From assembly GCA_030447245.1 (NCBI GenBank), contig JAUJPG010000001.1, forward strand, positions 396,029-460,028: a stretch of DNA of 64,000 bases, written 5' to 3'. The stretch's first letter is position 1. Each line of letters starts with the position of its first letter. The notes beneath the pieces were generated by a model. The model was not told the DNA's origin. It was given only the letters and a program-made list of their open reading frames with translations, and did not search any database. A program made the position numbers and the translations under genes. Below are positions 1 through 9,237 of this stretch, in pieces. Origin of the DNA: Chloroflexota bacterium. GTDB taxonomy: Bacteria; Chloroflexota; UBA6077; JACCZL01.

Positions 1-1730
1 CCGAGCGTCCGAGCCAGATGAGGCTGCTCCACCAGGTCGCCGTACAGGCCGAGCGCCTCCTCGAGCAGCGCCTCGGCGCGGTCGTACTCGCCCCGCTGAT
101 AGGCCACCATCCCCAGGTTGTTCAGGGCGAAGGCGGTGTCGACGCGCGACCCGAGCCGACGGCAGATGGCCAAACTCTCCTCCAGCCGGGCCGCGGCCAG
201 GTCGTACTCGCCCTGGCGATTCGCCAGATTGCCGAGGCCGTTGAGCGCCTTCGCCCGTCCGAGCGAGTCCCCACTCCCGCCCGCCGCCAGGAGCTGCTCC
301 AGCCAGCGGCGGCCCTCCGAGAAGTAGCCGCGGATGAACCAGAACCAGGCGAGCGCCCCGGCCAGCCGGAGGCCGATCTCCGCGGCGCCGGCCTCGAGGC
401 TCCAGGCCAGGGCGGCCCGGAAGTTGTCGTGCTCGCGCTCGAGCAACGCCAGGTAGCGGGGGGTCTCCGCGCTCCAGATCTTCCACTCGGCGTCCTCGGC
501 CACTGCCAAGAAGTACTCGGCGTGCCGCCGGCGCACTGCCGGGAGCTCACCGCATTCCTCCACCTGCTCTCGCCCGTATTCACGCATCGTCTCCAGCAGC
601 GCGAACCGCGGCTCGTCGTCAGCCCCCGCCGCCTGCTGCACGAGGCTCTTGTCCACCAGCGAGGCCAAGCCGTGCAGCACCACGCCCCGGCCGTGCGCGC
701 CGAGGCCGCAGACGGCCTCCGCCGCCCCGAGCGAGCAGCCACCGGCAAAGACGGCGAGTCGCCGGAACAGTGCCTGCTCGCCGGGCTCCAGCAGGTCGTA
801 GCTCCAGGCGACAGCCCCGCGCAGGCTCCGATGGCGGGATGGCCAGTCCGCGGGACCGTCGGTCAGCACCTCGAGCCGGGTCCCGAGCCGGGCGAGCAGC
901 GCCGCAGGCGGCAGGACCTTCAGCCGGCGGCGGCGAGCTCGAGCGCGAGGGGCAGCCCTTCCAGGCGGACGCAGATCTCCGCGAGCGCGGCGGCGTTCTC
1001 CGGGGCTCAGCGTGAAATCCGGCCTGACGGCTTGCGCGCGCTCGAGGAGCAGCGCGACGGCCGCCACGCGCGCCAGGCGCTCGGCGGGCGGCAGGTTCTG
1101 CAGCTGGGGAAGCGCCAGCGGGGAGAGCGGGTACTGCTGCTCGCCGTAAAGATGCAGGGGCGCGCGACTCGTGGCCAGCACCCGCAGTCCCGGGCAGGCC
1201 GCCAGCAGCTCGGCGATGGCCGCGCGGCCGGCAGCAGATGCTCGAAGTTGTCGAGCACCAGCAGCAACTGCTTCCGCCGCAGGGAGGCGGCGAGGCGCTC
1301 GGCGAGCGGGTGGCTGCCGCTCTCGCGCAGCCCCATGGCTCGGGCCAGGGTCGGGACCACGAGGGCGGGATCGGGGACTGCGGCGAGCAACACGACGCGG
1401 ACACCGTGCTCGAAGGCGTCGAGCAGCGAACCCGGCGACTTCGAGGCTCAGCCGGGTCTTGCCGATGCCCGGCGGGCCGACCAGCGTCAGGAGGCGCGCA
1501 TCGTCCCGCAGCAGCCGGGAGCGCAGCTCGCGCGTCTCCTGCTCGCGCCCGATCAGCCGCGCGGTCCGCCGGGCAGATCCGGGGCGCGCCCGCCCCGCCC
1601 GCAGCAGCGGCGGGGAACCCGGCGGGGATCCCAGCCCTCAACGGCGGCTGGCCTGAGCAGCCACGCGGGGACTTTCCCGGAGCGGCGGCGATCGTCCGGC
1701 ATGGGTCAGCCCGCGCGCTGCTCCCCACGT
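1..1730 (-). pseudogene. Predicted ATPase / LuxR-AfsR-like regulator (P-loop NTPase + TPR), split over several frames; runs off the window start
   Basis: Minus-strand frames contain LIGREQETRELR, VGPPGIGKTRLSLE, LLLVLDNFEHLLPAA and LLETMREYGREQ, then TPR-like sequence. No single frame carries the whole gene. Confidence 0.7.
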
Positions 1731-1908
1731 CGGGGGCCGCGTAGGCACGTCAAGAGCATAGCCCGGCGAGTGGTGCTCGAGAAAGGAGCCCGCTCGCTCT
1801 TCCTGCCACGACGAGCGCAGGCGGCGTAGCCCATCATCCAAACCAAAGCTAAGGTGAAACCCGCAGACACCCTACTGACGAGCATGTAGATCCGATCGTG
1901 GCTTTGGT

Positions 1909-2777
1909 TTAGACCGTGTTATGGAGACTTTGGGCGAGGCTGAGGAGCAGGCGGTGGAGCATGAGGCAGGCAAACGCGACGAAGTGCAGGCCAGCCAGCG
2001 TCGCCGGAGTCGCTCCAGTCGCGGGCAAGGCGCTGGAAGCGCGCCATCCACGCGAAGCTGCGCCCGACGACCCAGCGCCGCGGCAGCAGGACGAAGCCGC
2101 GCTTGGCCGCCGGCAGCTTGATCACCTCCAGGCGGATGCCGTGCGCTTCGGCGTCGGCAGCCGGCGCCTCGCCCGTGTAGCCCTGGTCGACGTAGGCCAG
2201 CTCGACCGAGTCGCCGGTCGCCGCCTGCACCGCGGCGGCCAACTCTCCGACCTGCGCCCGCTCCTGGTCGTCGGCCGGGGTCACGTGCAGCGCCAGCAGC
2301 AGGCCGAGCGTGTCGACCGCCGCGTGCACTTTCGAGCCCCGCTTCCGCTTGTGGCCGTCGTAGCCGGCCCGGTGCCCGCTCTCCGGGCTGGACTGGAGCG
2401 TGCGGCTGTCGAAGACCGCGGCGCTCGGGTCCGGATCCCGCCCCACCGCCAGGCGCAGCAGGGCGCGCAGGTCGTGGACCAGCGCCTCGAAGCAGCCGGC
2501 GGCCAGCCAGCGCTGGGTCTGCTGGTAGACGGCCTCCCACGGCGGGAACTCGTGCGGCGGCAGCCTCCAGGGGGCGCCGGCCCGCACGACCCAGCGCACG
2601 GCGTTGAACACCTCGCGCAGGTAGTGCCGCCGCTGCGGGGCCTGCTCGGCCATCAGCGTCAGGTACGGCGCGACGAAGGCCCACTCCTCGTCGCTCACGT
2701 CGGTTGGGTACGGCTTCCGGGTCGACATGCAGGCATGCTACCCCGCGGAGCCGCCGAAGTTCAGAACAAGCTCTAGG
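1909..2777 (-). mobile_element. IS5-family insertion sequence with imperfect terminal inverted repeats
   Basis: Transposase ORF 1919..2728. Ends tagaccgtgttatggagacttt (about 1910) and tagagcttgttctgaactt (reverse complement, about 2775) are related inverted repeats. Confidence 0.65.
1919..2728 (-). pseudogene. IS5-family DDE transposase, frameshifted near the C-terminus
   Basis: MSTRKPYPTDVSDEEWAFVAPYL...DSRTLQSSPESGHRAGYDGHKRKRGSKVHAAVDTLG...YVDQGYTG. The natural tail TLAGLHFVAFACLMLHRLLLSLAQSLHNTV* is in another frame after RLARDW. Confidence 0.85.
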
Positions 2778-2906
2778 GCGGCCGCTCCTCCTGGTCTTCG
2801 GCTCGAGCACCTGCCCGGTGCGGCGGGCATCCTGCCGGCCCTCAACGGGCTGCGTGCGTACCTCGGCGCCGCGTCGTCGAGAAGGTCGCCTGAGTGCTGA
2901 GCCATC

Positions 2907-4325
2907 CTAGCCTCCCCCAGGAATGGGGGCCATGAAGCGGCGACGGCGAAGCGTACGCCCACCGGCGAGCAGGAGGGCGAGCGGGGCGGCGAGCCCGCCG
3001 GCGGCGACGGCGGCGATGGCGGGGTCGATGGGGTAGCGGAAGCGCGGAACCGGGCCGTCCAGGGCGGCCGCCGCGAGGACCAGCGCCACGGCCGCCAACG
3101 CCGGCAGCAGGGCCGGGCGCCAGCGTCGGCAGGCAAGCGCCGCGATGACGCCGAGCAGGAAGAGCCAGCCGATCGGGCGCCGCCAGCGCCAGGGCTGAAA
3201 GGCGCTGGTGATCGCGTCGGCCCGCTCGTAACCCGGCCCTTCGGCTGGCTGGTCGGCGTCCAGCAAGGCGGCGAGCGACGGGTTCCAGCGGCGGTCCCAG
3301 TTGCGGGTGGTGCGCTGGCGCCAGTTGCCGCGCAGTCGTTCGTTCTCGCCCTCGAATAACCTGACCGCCATCGCGGCCGTGCCGTACAGGTAGTAACCGG
3401 GGCGCTGGGCAATCGCGTCGAAGGCAAGGTCGCGCAGCAACGCGCTGGTCTGGGCCTGGGTCAGGCCCAGTTCGTCCTGAATCCGCTGGGTGATCGTCCC
3501 GCCGGACGGCTCGCCGCCATTCGCCTCCTGCTGGATGATCTGCCGCGCCGCGGCTCGGATCGGGTCTGGATCGGGGCGGCTCGCGTCTTCGTAGACGAAG
3601 CCCTTGTCGTGCCGAACGGTGCGCCCGATCAGCGCCTGGCCAAGCGCGCCTTCCGCACCGAGCGTCCCATGGACGAGCCAGGTGCGCGCCATCCACGGAA
3701 GAACGACGAGCGCCGCGCCGACTGCGATCAAGCCCGCGCGCCGGACACTCTCCCGCACGCGCGGCAGCGCCAGCAAGAACGGTCCGACGAGGGCGACCGC
3801 GATGGCCACCTGCCCGACCGGCCTGGTCAGCGCCGCGAGTCCAGTCACCGCCCCGGCCGCCACGAGCCAGCCGACGGATGGGCACCGAACGGCGAGCATG
3901 AGCAGCAGGATGGCGGCAGTCAGTACAAGGGTGAACAGCGACTCGGCCATCAGGTAGTGCTCGTAGATCAGCAATGGTCCGGACACCGCCACGGCCAGGC
4001 CGGCGAGCAGCCCGGCTGCCTGTCCAGGGCCCGGGCCGAACGCGGTCCGACCGAGCCCGTAGGTCACAGCAGCCGTGACGACCCCGAGCGTATGCTGGAC
4101 GATGCCGAGCGTCGCCAGGTTGCCGCCCGCGGCGAGGACGAGCGCGATGAACACCGGGTACAGCGGCGTCCGCCGTAGCTCAGGATCGAACCCGCGCCCG
4201 TGGGCCAAGTCGTAGGCCGGCAGAAGGTAGTCGTCACTATCCGGGGTCACGAAGAGCGGAGCGCCGCTCGCCACAAACGCCCAGCGGACACCAACCGCGA
4301 CCACGACCACCAGGGCCAGCAGCAT
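2907..4325 (-). CDS. GT-C membrane glycosyltransferase (GT39/ArnT-like), paralog A
   Basis: Multi-TM protein with PDSDDYLLPAYDLAHGRGFDPELRRTPLYPVF and the LGQALIGRTVRHDKGF loop shared with four paralogs. Confidence 0.8.
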   Translation of the reverse strand: MLLALVVVVAVGVRWAFVASGAPLFVTPDSDDYLLPAYDLAHGRGFDPELRRTPLYPVFIALVLAAGGNLATLGIVQHTLGVVTAAVTYGLGRTAFGPGPGQAAGLLAGLAVAVSGPLLIYEHYLMAESLFTLVLTAAILLLMLAVRCPSVGWLVAAGAVTGLAALTRPVGQVAIAVALVGPFLLALPRVRESVRRAGLIAVGAALVVLPWMARTWLVHGTLGAEGALGQALIGRTVRHDKGFVYEDASRPDPDPIRAAARQIIQQEANGGEPSGGTITQRIQDELGLTQAQTSALLRDLAFDAIAQRPGYYLYGTAAMAVRLFEGENERLRGNWRQRTTRNWDRRWNPSLAALLDADQPAEGPGYERADAITSAFQPWRWRRPIGWLFLLGVIAALACRRWRPALLPALAAVALVLAAAALDGPVPRFRYPIDPAIAAVAAGGLAAPLALLLAGGRTLRRRRFMAPIPGGG

Positions 4326-4335
4326 CCTGTCCACG

Positions 4336-4755
4336 TCACGCAGACGCAATGTAAGGCTCGTAGGTGTGGACCAGCACGCCAGCCCGCTCCCGCTGCTCAC
4401 GATCCCATGTGACGAGCGGCACGCCGAGGCGGCGAGCCACGGCAACATAGGTTGCATCCGCCCCACGCAACGCCAGGTCGACCGCCAGGTACGCCGCGGC
4501 CTCGGCAAGCAGTGGATCGAGCGGCATGAGGCGGAGCAGGCCCCAGCTGAGCAGGTCCGTTACCGCGCGGTGGCCCAGTCTCGCTCGGCCCGTTCGACGC
4601 GCGACCGCACTGCCCACTTCGGCCAGCAAGATGCCCGGCGCGATGACCAGCTCTTCTTGTTCGGCTCGGCGCTCCAGCCACTCGCGGCTCACGATGTGGT
4701 GCGGGTCTGACGGGGCAAAACGGCTGACCCAGACGCTCGCGTCCACGACCATCAC
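4336..4755 (-). CDS. PIN-domain toxin, VapC-like
   Basis: MMVVDASVWVSRFAPSD...PGILLAEVGSAVARRT...DATYVAVARRLGVPLVTWDREQ, PIN acidic residues in order. Confidence 0.88.
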   Translation of the reverse strand: MMVVDASVWVSRFAPSDPHHIVSREWLERRAEQEELVIAPGILLAEVGSAVARRTGRARLGHRAVTDLLSWGLLRLMPLDPLLAEAAAYLAVDLALRGADATYVAVARRLGVPLVTWDREQRERAGVLVHTYEPYIASA

Positions 4756-5021
4756 AGCTCGCGCCGCTGCTCACGCACGGCATCGACCGCCGATAATCCG
4801 TTGGGCCAGTGGGCACCGATTTCGTAGGCTAGCTCGTCCATATCGGCCCACACCCCAGAAACCGTGGCTTTCTCCGCGGCAGCCAAACGTCTTCGCTCCG
4901 GCACCAGGCGAGCAACCACCCGCCCACGATTGGTGACCTCGATGATCTCCCCGCCTTCCTCTATCTCGCGAAGGATGCGGCTGGCGTGCTCCTTCAGCTC
5001 GCGGACGCTCACGGAGCGCAT
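4752..5021 (-). CDS. Phd/YefM-family antitoxin
   Basis: MRSVSVRELKEHASRILREIEEGGEIIEVTNRGRVVARLVP; 4-bp overlap with the PIN toxin. Confidence 0.9.
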   Translation of the reverse strand: MRSVSVRELKEHASRILREIEEGGEIIEVTNRGRVVARLVPERRRLAAAEKATVSGVWADMDELAYEIGAHWPNGLSAVDAVREQRREL

Positions 5022-5031
5022 GGTATACCCC

Positions 5032-5059
5032 CGATGTAGTCACTATAGTGACTACATCG
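5032..5059. promoter_or_regulatory. 28-bp perfect palindrome, probable antitoxin operator
   Basis: CGATGTAGTCACTATAGTGACTACATCG equals its own reverse complement and ends 10 bp upstream of the antitoxin ATG. Confidence 0.8.
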
Positions 5060-5163
5060 TAGCACGCGAGCGCCGCGGCACGGGCTGAGTCGCGGCGATT
5101 CCGGAGCGCCGCGGTATGGTACGATAGCGCGGTCGCGCCAGCGGCCGAGGCGATCCCCGAGCC

Positions 5164-6096
5164 ATGTCGATCGCGGAGCAGAGCACGCGCACGACCCTCC
5201 TTTCCCGCCCCCGCGGCGAGCACGTCACGGCCGTCGGCCTGACCGTTATCATCCCGGCGTACAACGAGGAGCACGGGATTGCCGCCGTCGTCGGCGCAGT
5301 CCGCGATGCGCTTGACGACGACGGCCTCGAGTACGAGATCCTGGTCGTCGACGACGGCTCGGCCGACAAGACGGCCGAGGCGGCCGAAGCGGCTGGCGTC
5401 CGCGTCCTCGCCCACAGCCAGAACCGCGGCTACGGCGAGGCGCTCAAGACCGGTATCCGCCATGCCGTCTTCGAGCGCATCGCGATTATCGACGCCGACG
5501 GCAGCTACCCGGCACGTGAGATCCCGCGGCTGGCGCGGATGTTGGACGACGCCGAGATGGTCGTCGGCGCACGGACCGGGGCCGACGCGGCGATCCCGCT
5601 GGTCCGCCGGCCGGCCAAGTGGCTGCTGACCAAGCTCGCCAGCTACCTGACCGGCATCCGCATCCCGGACCTCAACTCCGGGCTGCGGCTGTTCAAGCGG
5701 GCGCTGGCGATCGAGTTCTTCGACCTGCTGCCATCCAAGTTCTCGTTCACCACGACGATCACCCTGGCGGCGTTGAACAGTGGCTACCTGGTTGAGTTCG
5801 TCGAGGTCGACTACTACCGGCGGACCGGTCGTTCCAAGATCCGGCCGATCCAGGACACCTTCAACTTCTTCATGCTCGTTCTGCGGCTCACGCTGATCTT
5901 CCGTCCCCTCAAGATCTACCTGCCACTCGGGGCGCTGATGGTGCTGGGCGCGCTGGTCGTGCTCGCCGTCGGCTGGTATGGCTTCGGCCGCATCCTGGAC
6001 AACACGATTCTGCTCTTGATCCAGGTCGCGATCCAGTCGGCGATGATCGGCCTGCTGGCCGACGTCGTCAACGTTCGCCGCAGCCGCGCTCCCTAG
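5164..6096 (+). CDS. GT2 family glycosyltransferase, polyprenyl-phosphate type (DPM1-like)
   Basis: VTVIIPAYNEEHGI..YEILVVDDGSADKT...IDADGSYPAREI...DLNSGLRLFKR, two C-terminal TM segments. Confidence 0.88.
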   Translation: MSIAEQSTRTTLLSRPRGEHVTAVGLTVIIPAYNEEHGIAAVVGAVRDALDDDGLEYEILVVDDGSADKTAEAAEAAGVRVLAHSQNRGYGEALKTGIRHAVFERIAIIDADGSYPAREIPRLARMLDDAEMVVGARTGADAAIPLVRRPAKWLLTKLASYLTGIRIPDLNSGLRLFKRALAIEFFDLLPSKFSFTTTITLAALNSGYLVEFVEVDYYRRTGRSKIRPIQDTFNFFMLVLRLTLIFRPLKIYLPLGALMVLGALVVLAVGWYGFGRILDNTILLLIQVAIQSAMIGLLADVVNVRRSRAP

Positions 6097-6190
6097 CAGG
6101 CGAATACATACCCGGGGATCGCGATCCTCCACGCGATCGTCGTGCTGGCCGCGGTGGTGACCGTGCTGGTCGCTGGCGCGGCGCTCGGCG

Positions 6191-7747
6191 TCATTGGCGG
6201 GAGTTTCTCGCGCTGACCCTCATGCCGCCCGTCTGGGTGACGCCCTCTGCGCGCTGAGCCGGCGGCGCGCGACGCGCGAGCGGGAGAGATCGCGCCCATC
6301 CTTCCAAGCGGCCCGGCCGGCGCGCCATCCGAGTGAGCGAGGCAAGCGCGCCGAGCGCCATGACGGCGATGAGCGGGTCGGCCGGGAATCGGTAGCGCGC
6401 GACGTTACCGACAAGCGCGGCGCTGGCGAGGAGCAGGGCGGGCGCGGCCAGGCCGACCAGGAGCGCCGGCCGGTACTCCGATCGAAGGGCGGCTACGGCC
6501 AGGCCGACGAAGGCCAGCAGCGGGAGTATCGGGCCAAGATTTCCGGGCTGGTAGAGCACCACGAGCGCGGCGGCTGTTGGCACGGCGCGCTCCTCGGCGG
6601 GAGTAGCTGGCGCGAGCAGGTGGCGAGTTCCCTCGTGCTCCCAGTCCCGGCGGGCGACGTCGCTCGTATTGCGGTAGGCGGCGAGCCGCTCGACAGAGCC
6701 CTGGGCGAGACGCGCGAAACGCTGGAGGGTCCCACGGACGTAATAGCCCGGGTCGCGCAGGATCGCCTCGAACGCCAGGTCGCGCATCAGCCGATCGGCC
6801 TCGCCCGGAGCCAGACCCAGCTCACGCCGCAGGCGGGTGTGGATCGCCTTGCCGGACGAGCCTTGCTCGGCGGCGCGCTGGAGGATCTTGCGCGCCTGCA
6901 AGCGCCCATCATCAGGATCGCCGTCGTGGACGGATGGATCGTAGTAGGTGAATGCGCCGCGGTCGTGGCGGGCAGTCCGCCCGATCAGGCTCTGGCCCAG
7001 GCCGCCCCCGCCGTCGCCAGGCAGCATCGCCCACGGAAGCAAGGCCAGTCCGAACCCGGCTGCATACAGCGCGGCGGCAGCAACGGAAGAACGGCGCAGG
7101 ACAAACGACGCGCGTGTCGAGTGCTCGGGCGGCGGGCGGCGGACGTCGGTGGTCCCACAGCCCAACGCGGCGAGCAGCGCGAGCGGCAGAAGCACCTGGG
7201 CAACTGGCCGCGTGAGCGTCGCCGCGCCAAGCAGCAGCCCGGCCAGGACGTACAGCCACGCCCGACGCGCCCGAAGAGCGGCGACGAGCGCAGCCAGCGC
7301 GCCGACGATCAGCGGCACGAACAGCGCCTCAGTCATGACGCTCTGGCCGGCCAGCATCAGGCCGCCGTTCAGGGCGGTGAGCATCCCGGCCCCCAGCCCG
7401 ACCGCTCGGCCGAAGGTCAGGCGCCCGAGCAGGAACGTCAGCACGGCAGTGAGCACGCCAAGCGCATGCTGGACGAAGGCCAGCGCGCGGAGATCCTCGC
7501 CGGCAACGGCGATCACGCCCGCGACGAAGCCAGGGTAGGCCGGTGTCCGCTTGCCCAGATCGAGCCCGAGGCCGCGCGCCAGCTCCCAGGCCGGCGCGAG
7601 GTACCCCTCGCTGTCCCCGGTCACGAAGACGGGTGCCCGGAACAGCAAAGCTCCACGGAGCAGCGTGGCGACGAGCATGATGCCGAGGATGGAGAGCAGG
7701 TCCGGGTGACGCCTGGCCCACGCCACTACCGCGGGGTAGCACGTCAT
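6191..7747 (-). CDS. GT-C membrane glycosyltransferase, paralog B
   Basis: FVTGDSEGYLAPAWELARGLGLDL; LGQSLIGRTARHDRGAFTYYD; ATGA overlap with paralog C stop. Confidence 0.8.
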   Translation of the reverse strand: MTCYPAVVAWARRHPDLLSILGIMLVATLLRGALLFRAPVFVTGDSEGYLAPAWELARGLGLDLGKRTPAYPGFVAGVIAVAGEDLRALAFVQHALGVLTAVLTFLLGRLTFGRAVGLGAGMLTALNGGLMLAGQSVMTEALFVPLIVGALAALVAALRARRAWLYVLAGLLLGAATLTRPVAQVLLPLALLAALGCGTTDVRRPPPEHSTRASFVLRRSSVAAAALYAAGFGLALLPWAMLPGDGGGGLGQSLIGRTARHDRGAFTYYDPSVHDGDPDDGRLQARKILQRAAEQGSSGKAIHTRLRRELGLAPGEADRLMRDLAFEAILRDPGYYVRGTLQRFARLAQGSVERLAAYRNTSDVARRDWEHEGTRHLLAPATPAEERAVPTAAALVVLYQPGNLGPILPLLAFVGLAVAALRSEYRPALLVGLAAPALLLASAALVGNVARYRFPADPLIAVMALGALASLTRMARRPGRLEGWARSLPLARRAPPAQRAEGVTQTGGMRVSARNSRQ

Positions 7748-9237
7748 GTTGCGCGGCCGGCGCGCGTGCTGGGCAGGGCACGACCGCCTGCGGGCCGCAA
7801 GGAACCCGCACCATGCGCGGCGCGCCCAAGCCTCAGAGCAAGACCCACCAGCCCCGCCAGACCACCCATCACCAGCACGCTGATAGCAGGGTCGGCCGGG
7901 TAGCGGTACCGCTCCTGGGGGCCGTCTAACGCGGCGCTGGCCAGCACGAGCACGACGGCGGCTGTACCCGGTAGCAGCGCTGGCCGCCAGGCGGGAACGG
8001 CGAGCGCTGCGGCGAGCCCGATCGCGAAGAGGACGAGCGGCAGGGGCGCGTACCATGCCGGTTGGTACCAGCGGAGCAGTTGCGAGGCCGCGCGGAAATC
8101 CTGCTCCGCCCGTGGCTCGGTCACTAGCAGGTGCCGGGTGCGCTCCTGCCAGGTCACGTCGCGCCGCTCGCCCTCGTGCTCCCGGATCCGCATCTCGAGG
8201 CCGTTGAAGATCCGAACCGCGAAACGGAGCGTCCCAGCCACGAAGTGGACCGGCTCGCGCAGGATCGCTTCGATCGCCAGCTCGCGCATCAGGACGTTGA
8301 CCTCGACTGGCCCGAGGCCGAGCTCCTCGCGCAGGCGGCCGGCAATGTCGCCGTCGGATTCGCGGCGATTCGCCCCATGCTGGATGATCTGGCGAGCACG
8401 GACGCGGCGCGGGTCGGGGTCTTGTGGCGGGTCAGCCTCATCGTAGAAGACGAACCCGCGGTCGTAGGACGCGGTACGGGCGATCAGCGTTCGCCCGAAG
8501 GTGCTGGCGCCAGCGAGGTTGTGGGTCAGCTGGTTCCGCACCGCCCACGGCACGACCAGCAGGGCGAAGCCGGCCAGCAGGAAGGCAATCGCGGCCGCGT
8601 GACGACGGACCACGGACGACGGACTCGCACCCTCGCGCGTCGTCCGCGCGCCGAGCGCAGCGAGCAGCGCGAGCGGCAGCAACGCCTGGCCAACTGGGCG
8701 AACTAGCGACACCGCGCCCACCAGCAGCCCGCCCAGCAGCCATGCCCGCGGGGTCGGCCGGCGCCAGGCGGCGACCAGTGCGACGAGTGCCGCGGTCAGC
8801 ACGAATCCGAACAACGCCTCGGTCAGCAGGTAGTGCTCGTACACCAGCAGCGGGGCCGACAACGCTACCAGCAGCCCCGCTCCCAGACCGGCCATCCGTC
8901 CGAACGTCAGTCGGCCCAACCAGTAGGTCAGCGCGGCCGTGCCGACGCCGAGCAGGTGCTGGGCCAGGACGATCCCACGCAGGTCGTCGCCAAGCAGGAT
9001 CAACAGGCCGGCCAGGAACGCCGGGTAGCCTGGCGTCCGCCGCAGCCCAAGCTGGAAGTCGCCGCTGTGGACGAGATCCCAGGCCGGCAGAAAGTACGAC
9101 TGGCTGTCCTTGGAGATGAACGGCGCAACGCGCAGTCCGAAGCCCAGCCGCATTCCGAGCGCGACAAGCACAACCAGCAGCACCGCGCAGGCGTCCGGGT
9201 GGCGGCGGATAAGGGGAGGTACGAGGCGGTCCGCCAT
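7744..9237 (-). CDS. GT-C membrane glycosyltransferase, paralog C
   Basis: FISKDSQSYFLPAWDLVHSGDF; FGRTLIARTASYDRGFVFYDEADPPQDPD; start overlaps paralog D stop as TGATG. Confidence 0.8.
   Translation of the reverse strand: MADRLVPPLIRRHPDACAVLLVVLVALGMRLGFGLRVAPFISKDSQSYFLPAWDLVHSGDFQLGLRRTPGYPAFLAGLLILLGDDLRGIVLAQHLLGVGTAALTYWLGRLTFGRMAGLGAGLLVALSAPLLVYEHYLLTEALFGFVLTAALVALVAAWRRPTPRAWLLGGLLVGAVSLVRPVGQALLPLALLAALGARTTREGASPSSVVRRHAAAIAFLLAGFALLVVPWAVRNQLTHNLAGASTFGRTLIARTASYDRGFVFYDEADPPQDPDPRRVRARQIIQHGANRRESDGDIAGRLREELGLGPVEVNVLMRELAIEAILREPVHFVAGTLRFAVRIFNGLEMRIREHEGERRDVTWQERTRHLLVTEPRAEQDFRAASQLLRWYQPAWYAPLPLVLFAIGLAAALAVPAWRPALLPGTAAVVLVLASAALDGPQERYRYPADPAISVLVMGGLAGLVGLALRLGRAAHGAGSLRPAGGRALPSTRAGRAT

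Noticed and set aside
18-1829. 603-aa plus-strand ORF
   Set aside because: Shadow ORF antisense to the ATPase/TPR regulator; GC-rich low-information protein with no recognisable motif.
4771-6132. 453-aa minus-strand ORF rich in Asp/Arg/Gln
   Set aside because: Antisense to the GT2 gene, whose own frame has clear glycosyltransferase motifs.
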